Shown here: one piece after another, positions 52,086 through 64,000 of the stretch | Layout of the letters: each line of letters begins with the position of its first letter | How positions within the stretch are numbered: the first letter of the stretch is position 1 | From: Pipra filicauda | Taxonomy: Eukaryota; Chordata; Aves; Passeriformes; Pipridae | Assembly (NCBI RefSeq): GCF_003945595.2 | Contig: NW_024104402.1 | Coordinates: 496,001 to 560,000, forward strand | Direction of reading: 5' to 3' | DNA: 64,000 nucleotides | The notes under the pieces: model-generated | Databases searched by the model: none | What the model saw: the letters and a program-made list of their open reading frames with translations, nothing else | Told to the model about the DNA's origin: nothing | Made by a program: the position numbers and the translations under genes

Positions 52086-55000
52086 TACTCAAATGTTCTC
52101 CAACTATAATGAATGCCTCTGTGTTTATTGTGTCAATGCTACATTGGGACAATGATAGGTATGTGATATAACTATGGAAATCACCAGGGTTTATTAAAGA
52201 AAAGTCATCTGCTTGTCTTGTATAGCTATTCACATTCATTTTATTAGAGGTATTCTCATTGTATTTCCTGACCTTAGCTAATATGTTTTGAGAGACTATT
52301 CTCATTTGTTGTGAAAAGACAGGAAATTCAGTGATGCTGCTTTATTTACAGCTGGAGTACTGTGATGGTATCACTGTCTCATGGGTAATTTGAACCTTGC
52401 CTTTATTCATTTGAACCAAGAACAGAAAATTCAGAAGTCAGAAGGAAGGGTCAGTTCCTTTTCTGTCTATGGTTTATTCTTAATTTGAAAATTAGATGTC
52501 CCTGAGACAGGCAACAGTAAGAACTCTTATTATAATTATTTCTAAATGAAAATATCAGGGCACTCTACTGAATGGAATAAATCCATCATTACTTATCTTT
52601 TTTTCATAAAACACATGGGTTTGCATAATTGCTTTTTAAAAAACATAAGTTTTGTGACAACTATAACTGTGTACTTGATTTTAGTAATTTTTCAATTAAT
52701 TGTTCAATTACTTGTTGCTTAGAGATTTAAGTCTGTTTGTCATTTTCACCTTTTATTTTAATACAGTTTTTTTTCTTACTGACAAGGGTGCTTTAAACTG
52801 ATACTGAATACTGGCTCTGAGTGGATAGACGTATTTAATGTTTTCCTCATTTTTACCATCCTGCAGGATAAACTATTGGTATGCCTAAAATGCTTTGCAC
52901 TTTCCAAATGTTCTTATGACTCTTATGTGTCAGTCTCTTAATATTTAAACTCTGAGTATGAGGTACATGAATTAGCTTCTTAAAAAGTATGTACAGAAGA
53001 GGAGAGTAGGACAGAACCCACCGACACCTAATATCCTTTTCATTTTAAAAACATAGTTACTATAGGTTGACTTTGCCTTTCTCTGTAAGTCTCCCATGGG
53101 AGTCTTCTGTGCACCAAGAAATTATACTTGTTTCTTGAACTAGAAATTCTAGGCTAATTGTCAGGCCTTATCTCTCATCATGAACTCGCATTCTTATGAC
53201 AAAACCAGAAATAGAACCTAAAAATAGTTCCCAAAATTCTGTTGGTATCTTAAAATTCCTTAGACAGCTGTGTGGATAAACATATCCCTTAGTAGCTAAG
53301 TCACTCAAATGAAGGTTGCTGCCTCTGTCGCTCATCTCTCCCAAGATGTAAGATTACAGAAAAAAGATGCCATTTGCAGCTCAATACAATTAACAAGGAC
53401 TTGAAAAAGAATATTGATGTTATCACACATGTACCTGCAGATTGCCTCAGCTAGAGAAGTCTGTCTCACCTTTGAACAAGAGCTGGCATCATGAAAGTTG
53501 ACATGGAGAAAGAGTTCATTTTAATGATATTAGGAGAATTGACAGCAACAGAGCATGGGGCAAGTTTTGTTTTGTGTGCTTTGAATGAACCCAAACAGGA
53601 CTACAGATCAGGCCATGCCAAGAGAGGGCCACATAGCTGTGGCAGAAGAGCATGAAAAGGAAGATCCCTCTTTATGTGCTATTTTCGGTGAGGACCCTGA
53701 CATCTGAAGCTGACTTCACATAGTTGCTTGTAGAACCCTTTCTTACTGACTGTAGAAAATTAGGAGAGGTCATGCAAATGAAATTGCATTAAGAGTAGAG
53801 TTTTGTGCTGAGGTTTAGATTCAGCATCTGGAAAGTAATTCATAGTAACAGCTTCAAATTTCATTCTGTGACTAGCCAAGACAATGATATGCATCAATAC
53901 CAACTATTGCTGTCATAAACAAGGATACTGGTGTTTCTTTCTGATCATACATGATATCCTAATAACAGTTACCATGGTCTAGCTAAAAAGGGATCATCCA
54001 GCAGTCGATAACAGAAATTAGGTGGCAATACTGTTCAGGTCTCAAGACATCAACCTTTCTTCATATGACTTTATGCCTGTCCTGTGTTATTTACGCATGA
54101 ACTGAAGTCAACCTTTGTAATCAGACCCACACCTCCTTCAGTGTACAGGATGAATGGGATGTTTTTCAAGTGAGACTGTTACTTTCCTTTTTATCTTTAG
54201 TCTTTCATATGAGGCACTATTTCTTGTTTGGTGCAGATGCTCTGTGTGCAGTGCTGAATATAGATTGGTGTTCATAACACTAGAAGAAATCAATGCAGCT
54301 ATAAAAAAAACAAACAGTGGCCTATGAAAAAGGCTGGTATGTTATTTCCATATAAAGATAGATTGCAAAAAATTGCAAAGGATCCACTGATGACTGGATG
54401 TTGAGCTTAAAAAACTTGGGCTTGACTATTTTTCTTTCTTTTCAAGTTTAGAGCAGCTAGACTAGCACACTTATTTACAGTGGATCCTAAATATCAAAGT
54501 AGGAATCCTGGTAACAGTACCGAGTTAGCACTCATATCTGAAAAGCTTGATGTAAATGGGTTTGCTTATATATATACATATATACCCATATATATGTGGA
54601 TGCAGTCAAGAGAGAATACAGATCTCCCAGTATTCAGTCTACTGTATTAATTACAAAGCCATTCTGTCATCATCATTTGTTATGCACCTGTTAGTTCCCA
54701 CAAAAAAATTTATGTAGGTGCCCTACAAATCTACTTTCTTTCTTTTAGGAGTCGTAGTCAGTTTTATTATAAGTTTATAATCTTTAGAGCAAAAATGTGG
54801 GGAAAAGATCTCCTACTGTGAGGACTGGCTGTTTTATAAAGGCTTGTGCACAGTGGGTTACACTAGAAAGTTATATCATGTCACAGTCTCTGGCCCATAT
54901 TGTCTTTTGCAATTGGAAGCACTTAAAAAGAACTATTTGCTGTACTAAAAGTAGGCTTACTTCACTTCAGTTGACAGACTGACTGAAGTGTAGTATGCCT

Positions 55001-58000
55001 CTGTTCTAGCCCTTAACCGATCTGTACCAGTGCTTAGCCAAATCTAAGGTTTGCATTTTTACTTTAAGGTTTGCATTCCACTGCTGCATTAATAGTATTA
55101 TGCTATTTTTAAGTTTCTTGGCATTATGAGAGTTAATGGTGTTACTTTTTTTTTAATGTTTAAATGTTTTATTTCCTTCAGTTCTTCTGAAAGTTTATAT
55201 TATCACTGGTAAACTATGTCATATTTTATAAGCCTGCATTATTGTATGTGGATTCTAAGTAGTGACTTATGCTAAGTTGTTTCATGATTCCTTTTGACAG
55301 CTAAGCTTTTTGAGAGCTTTTGCAAAGTCAGTACTGTGCATTGTATTTCGAAAGCCATGTCAACTACTGTGTAAAAAAATGTCATCTTGACCTGACAATT
55401 TTTAATCTAATAATTAGCATCAGCCAGCTGAAATTTTGATTTATTAAAAAAAAAATTAATAGCATGCTTTGGGGTTGATCATTCTACACTATCCTAGTTG
55501 TAAAGAAGGAGTTGAAAACAGATAGAGAAGTTACCACTGAGTGCAAACAAGGTGTTGCTTCACATTGGTTTTGATCATATGATAATATGGAGCCTGAGAT
55601 AGCTGTCACATATGTAGAATTTAAAATAAACTGAATTCTATGTTTAGTCATCAGTAAACAGTTTAAATCAACAGATTTTGAGAGTTCAGAATCAGATTTT
55701 TATCATAAGTCTATTGATAGAAAATGCCTTGGGATTTAATCACCCTCCCTTTATGTCCTTCATTTAAGCCTGTTTAGGTTGTCTCGTGTTATATCAAATG
55801 CCGGTGCTTGATACAAGTTCTTCAAATCACCTGATGAATAACTTCAGTAACATATAATTGTACCAAAAATGCATACTGAAAAAAGCTGTTTAGATCCACG
55901 TATGTGTGTGTTGATTAGAGTGATGTTGTGTAAACACTGTGTCATTGATGAAAGAAACTGAAATGCATCAGAATACATTCTGGTGTCAGCTTGTTGGCAG
56001 TCTGAAACACATTAGTTTTTTCATTGTTTATAGACTAAAAAAAAAAAAATTTTTTAGTGGACTGTTCCCATGTGTTATCACAGACTTTAGGGCCAAAGCT
56101 CATGACAGACATTTTAAGAAAGAATACAATTGTTAGTGGCTAACTTCTGAGACTAAAATGAAACATTATTTTATTATAGCAACTTCAAATGGAACTAAAT
56201 GTAGAAGTTCTTTTGCATTTATTTTGGAAAAAGTATGTACTGTGATGGAAATTCTTAGGCTGAGAATTTTGCCATTGAAATCATAATAGAAACCCTTCTT
56301 TCACTATCAAAAGAGGAGATTTGAACTCTGGGTTAGAGAAAAGACCCTAAAACAAGATCTTATGGCAAAAACATTACAGCTAAAAGGGCAATATACAGAT
56401 TTCAGTATTTGTGTTCCCTCTGCAGTTTCTGCAGATACTTTTTCTGATGTACGCTTCTAAACGTCCAGAAGTTGTTGCTTTCTATACTAATGATGGGTGA
56501 ATTTAATTTCAATAATGTTTGTATCTTATCCATCCTTTTACTAGGCTTAAATAAGGAAACCATTATCTGAGGACATTTCTAAATTTCCGTGAATAAATGT
56601 ATTACAGCCTTAGTTGCTGTCTGTATTGTGTTTGTTCATTGTCTTTTCAATAAGGTGTCTGCTTCTTCTAATGCCCCTCATGAATGTTTACCAAATTAAT
56701 ACAATTTCTGTAATTAACAAGGTGCAATTAAACTTGCAGAAACAGGAAAAAATAACATGTGATTTTTAATTTTATACACATTGTTTTATTTTAATATATA
56801 TTATATATAGTTTATCAATCAGTACCAAAAGAAAACATATGGAGTTGCAAGTTTATAATAGAATTTGCATTTAAAAAAGTTACAGAATTGGTTTATGCTT
56901 TGACATAGGACATCATTTTAAAACTGCATTTTTCTCTTCAGAGCATGTCAGCTACAATACTTGGAAACTGTCAGAATTTTTGGAACTACAGTATAATGTA
57001 CTCATGGCATATTGCTCTTTTGCTCATCTTTTTCCAGCAGATAAAGATATTTCCTTCCATGACCATACCCAGTACAGGCTTCAATCTTGTATTTCCCAGA
57101 CTCCTCCATGTTGAGATGTGAAGAAACCATAATTTTTTCTGTGCCGTTTTCTCAACCTTAATTCATTCCTTTGCTTCTTGATGCAGTAGACTTACTGATT
57201 ATGCCAAGGCTTCTTATTTCTAATGTTACTTAAAAAAAATATCTCTATTGTTAATTCAATAAAACATCTTAGTCCTTTAGAATTTTTTTTAATAATTTAC
57301 ATCTTATGTGTTGCTGATATGGTATAAAATACCTCATTAAACTTTCCATTTTCTGAAGGAGTGTTTCAGCTTGCGATGCTATCTTTTTTCCTTGACTTTT
57401 TGTTTTTATCCAGTAGTAAACAGGCCTTTGTGATCTTAAGAATTTGACTCAGTGCTGTTAAATAGTAGCAGGCAATTCTTATTACTTTCTCTCTTAAGTA
57501 GGTTTCTTAGTTTTGCAAAGTATTATTTTCAGACATCGTGTTCCCATAATAGATTGAGACCTTTTAATCCCCAAGGATGTTGAAATTAATGTTGTCACTG
57601 TTGTTCATCTCTTTCATATTATATAATTACTACTTGAACCAGCTACTCTGCATTACTTAGGACTTAACAGAGAATAATCCCTCATCTTGTGTGCTCTGGA
57701 ATTAGCTGTTCAAGAGCATTTGTTTAAGAAATCACTTCTCTAAGCCTTGTTCCATTTAGCAGAACATGAGATACATTGTAAATATATCTGCAATATACTA
57801 TATTTTTGTAAGTACATATTCTTATATATAAGTTGTGAAACATTAAAATGCCACTTATCTGATTTTATTTAGAGAGGTGATGTACCTGTGTCACTGTATG
57901 CTAATGAAACACAACTTGCAGTGATGTATCTGACTTAATAGGAAAGATATGAACCCCACCATAGGCAGCTGAGGCAAAACAGCCAAACACCATGTTTCAC

Positions 58001-58090
58001 TTGTAAAATACCTCACTGGAAGAACATAAAATTTCTTATTTGTGCAAAAGGTCATTTTTTCCCTGCAGTAACTGTAGTATCAGAGAAGCA
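52086..58090. other. Intergenic DNA between TTC8 and EML5, no gene recognised
   Basis: 6 kb of AT-rich unique sequence. It includes a TA-rich run at 54567-54600 and several A or T runs. No interspersed element or exon was recognised. Confidence 0.55.
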
Positions 58091-58097
58091 TTCCTGA

Positions 58098-58260
58098 CCC
58101 TCAGATTAGCTCAGTTAGTTGGAGCATGGTGTTAATAACACCAAGGTCCTGAGTTCGATCCCTGTATGGGCCATTTGTGTAAGAGTTGGACTCGGTGATC
58201 TTTGTCCAAGATCAGAACTCAGAAGACTCCAACTCAGAATATTCTCTGAAATCCGTGAAT
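58098..58260 (+). mobile_element. tRNA-Ile-headed SINE with CR1-derived tail
   Basis: 58098-58173 reads as a tRNA-Ile relic. It has an A box (ttagctcagttagttgg), a perfect five-pair anticodon stem tggtg/cacca around ttaataa (anticodon AAT), a B box (gagttcgatcc) and tgggcca at the end. The 5' acceptor strand does not pair with the 3' strand and the T stem is broken, so it is not a working tRNA. After a short linker, gagttggactcggtgatctt and ctccaactcagaatattctc are CR1 3' sequence. This composite matches the songbird SINE (TguSINE1 type) as I remember it. Confidence 0.75.
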
Positions 58261-58730
58261 TTTCCTTTCCCTGCGAACACCGCCCGGCCACGTGTGTCCT
58301 GCCTGCCACGATCAGCACCTTGGACAGCGCCGTACCCTTCCCGGCCGTCCCGAGTTGCGGGAAGAGGGGGAGGCTCCAGAGGATATTCATTGCCTCTGAA
58401 CACAGCTTGTAGAGTACCGGCCGTGTTTAGTTTGTGCATCTGCCGAGAAAAAGAATGGAGGGGGACTGGTGTCTGAGTGCCGGTGTACATACGCAACGTA
58501 TACACGAGTGCCACACTGAGGGAGGGATATCGTGAGGCCCAGTGGCTCCCGAGGCGATGACCGCCCGGTATGAGTGATGCTGCGCCGAGACATACGGGCT
58601 GCTAGAGCCAAAGGAATGGTGTGTGTCAGAGCCGAGTGGGGACGCTAGGCAGAGCAAGGATAGAGGAGGAGGTTGGGATACTGCACTGCTTCCTATTCCT
58701 GTCCAAAATAGATGCCGAGTGTGCAAACTT
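58261..58730. other. CpG-rich block of unknown identity
   Basis: About 470 bases with roughly 28 CpG dinucleotides by eye, abruptly bounded by AT-rich DNA and directly after the SINE. It contains a hairpin at 58486-58508 (gtgtacatacg/cgtatacac with a two-base bulge). Open frames of up to 100 codons exist on both strands, but none resembles a known protein. It could be a minor promoter or non-coding RNA exon, or a young insertion whose CpGs have not yet decayed. Confidence 0.4.
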
Positions 58731-60200
58731 CTACTTGCACATTGGCCTATTCACTTTTACTAATCAAACACTCTGTTGTTCTAGTTCCTGAATTTTGAGT
58801 AAGATGACAAGACTAACGTTTTAGCTCCAATTGAAGTTAATACCACACATTAGTATTGATCTCGGGAGATCCAGAATTTCACTTTAAGTAACAACCTAAG
58901 AAAAGTATGTATTTATAGAGAGTAGAAGCAAGTAAAGACTATAATTATGTTTTTGTATATTCATATTTAAATATACATTATATATGCAGTAAGCAGAAAA
59001 TGAATAAATTCTCAATTCGTACCACAAAAATACTCCCACTTTCAAATGGGCTTTTACAACAGCAGAAGTCAAATATATCAGATGCCTAATTCTGCTGATA
59101 ATCAATCCAATTTCCAGAATGAGATTAAGCATCATTATAGACTTTTTCTGTAACTACCTTTCCCATGGGATAGCAACACAGAACAGCCATGCAAAGTTAA
59201 CATCCAATTAGAAAGAATAATACATTTTGCACTTCTAACAGAAGCTAGCTGGGAATTTTCCAGTCTGTTTCCGTGGCTACTCTCCCATCTTGGGAACTCC
59301 TAAGAAACTGTGGTTTCTATCCAAGTTCCAAGGTGCTCTGGGTGTTTAGGAAGCAATTAGAAGAGTGGAAAACTGCTTATGATTTTTGGGGAAGTAACAT
59401 TTGCTTTATCTGTTGGTTAATATATATGAATTTTTGGCCTGATAAGGAATAAAAGTCCTTTTCTTTCATTCAAAAATTTAAATTTTTTTGGCTGTAAGTT
59501 TCAGGCTGCATGAATCTGTCTGCAGATTTCTGCTCCATGCCATGTTGTTTTCAATAAACGTGTGGGACTGGAAGCTGCATCTGAGCCTGGTGTCATGAAC
59601 ATCCTTGTTGTAAGAGCTTGAGAAAAAATATCATCTCTTGGTGTTCTGCACTGTGAAAATATGTTAATACAAAGTTACTTGACTAAAATACTTAAATGCA
59701 GGGTTTTTTACAAAATAATTAATTTTCTAAAAAAATGATAGGACTAATATAGTATTACTCAAGTATTTATTATTAAGTATTTATTCAAGAAAGGTTTAAG
59801 AGGAAAAACTACCACTAATTAAAATGAAAATAAAGTAGAATGGAAAAATGTCTCCAACGTGAACTTACTAGTTAAAAGTAAATGTTCTGTGGAAGAAAAG
59901 TCAGTCTGGCTAATGGAATAGTAAAAGAGAAAAAGAAGTTAAAGGACTGAAGATTCAAAAATAAATCCTCACAAAATACATACAACTTGGAAAGCCAAAT
60001 CTGTGTCTAAAGTAATAGGAAAAGGGTTTATTTTCAATTGTCAGACCAGAAAAGTTACCCAGGAGCTTTTAGAAGAGATATTCAACTTTATAGCACAAAC
60101 CTGTTTGTATAATCATGTACTGAGGATTTATTTAGCCAGGGAGATTCTCTATAGAGTGAAAAAGCTGGGAAGGAGTACATTTTCTCGGGCAAAACTCTAG
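58731..60200. other. Intergenic DNA upstream of the EML5 CpG island
   Basis: AT-rich unique sequence; no gene or repeat recognised. Confidence 0.6.
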
Positions 60201-60685
60201 ATGTGGCGGGGGGCTTTCCCCGGCACTGCTGCCTCACGCAGCACAGAGAAGTCACTCCCACACCTGTGAGGTCGGAAAGTGGCGACTTCGCCGGGTTAAA
60301 ACGCTAAGGGTGAAAAGTTGTATGGGGAAATTAAGATGGGGAAGTAACTTTTGTGTGGCACACGAGTAAGGCAGTGGGCTGAAAGGGTTAAATATTCGTC
60401 ATTAAAAATTACAGTTGGCATTTTCTTCTCGGTTGAAGCGGAGCTGCCGCTGGGCCCAGCGAGAGCGGGGGGTGGTTTTCACTCGCGGCTGACGAGGGGC
60501 TGGGGCTCATCCAGCCCCAGCGCTGCCGAGAGCCCGGCGGCGGCAGGGCGGCGGAAAGGCAAGGAACAGGGATGTTCCCCGGACGGGCAGTGAAAACAAA
60601 AAAAACCCTAAACTTGGGTGAGGGGGAGAAGACACAGCCGCGCTTAAAGAGAAAATAAAGTAAAATAAAATAAAAGGTAAATTAG

Positions 60686-64000
<3,315 letters not shown>

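Noticed and set aside
53340..54320. A possible degenerate processed pseudogene, because the text looks faintly coding
   Set aside because: No frame stays open and no peptide could be matched to a family.
58098..58173. A functional tRNA-Ile (AAT) gene
   Set aside because: The acceptor stem does not pair, the T stem is disrupted, and the sequence runs straight into a CR1-derived tail, so it is a SINE.
58115..58726. Overlapping 74-100 codon frames on both strands in the CpG-rich block
   Set aside because: None resembles a protein family, and the high CpG content alone lowers stop frequency. The DNA is reported as unexplained instead.

Overview
The window is nuclear DNA from a bird, most likely a passerine. 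It has long AT-rich non-coding stretches, many 5'-truncated CR1 retrotransposon pieces, LTR copies with 5-bp target duplications, two CpG islands over promoters, and a tRNA-Ile-headed SINE with a CR1 tail, which resembles the SINE family I know from songbirds. Two spliced genes are supported, arranged head to head with start codons 12.7 kb apart: TTC8 (BBS8) on the minus strand, complete, and EML5 on the plus strand, first coding exon only. The same divergent TTC8/EML5 pair is found on human 14q31.

Layout. 1-9.4 kb: intergenic DNA beyond the 3' end of TTC8 (by human synteny the side facing FOXN3), with two CR1 pieces and no gene recognised. 9.4-48.4 kb: TTC8, read right to left. I resolved 14 constitutive coding exons, all with GT-AG introns and consistent reading frame (503 residues), plus a 30-bp in-frame cassette exon at 41679-41708. 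By position, size, phase and residues that exon matches the retina-specific exon 2A of mammalian TTC8 (513 residues when included). Introns hold CR1 pieces, two LTR copies (one internally deleted), small tandem duplications and AT repeats. 48.4-61.1 kb: the shared upstream interval, with a solo LTR, a CR1, the SINE, and an unexplained CpG-rich block at 58.26-58.73 kb. 60.4-61.9 kb: EML5 CpG island and exon 1 (65 codons plus two bases). 61.3-64 kb: the start of EML5 intron 1, with no second exon seen.

Function. TTC8 is a TPR subunit of the BBSome, which moves membrane cargo in primary cilia. EML5 is a WD-repeat microtubule-associated protein. Both act on microtubule-based structures, but the sequence gives no evidence that they are co-regulated. 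All gene identities rest on reading translated exons against remembered vertebrate orthologues; no database search was run.
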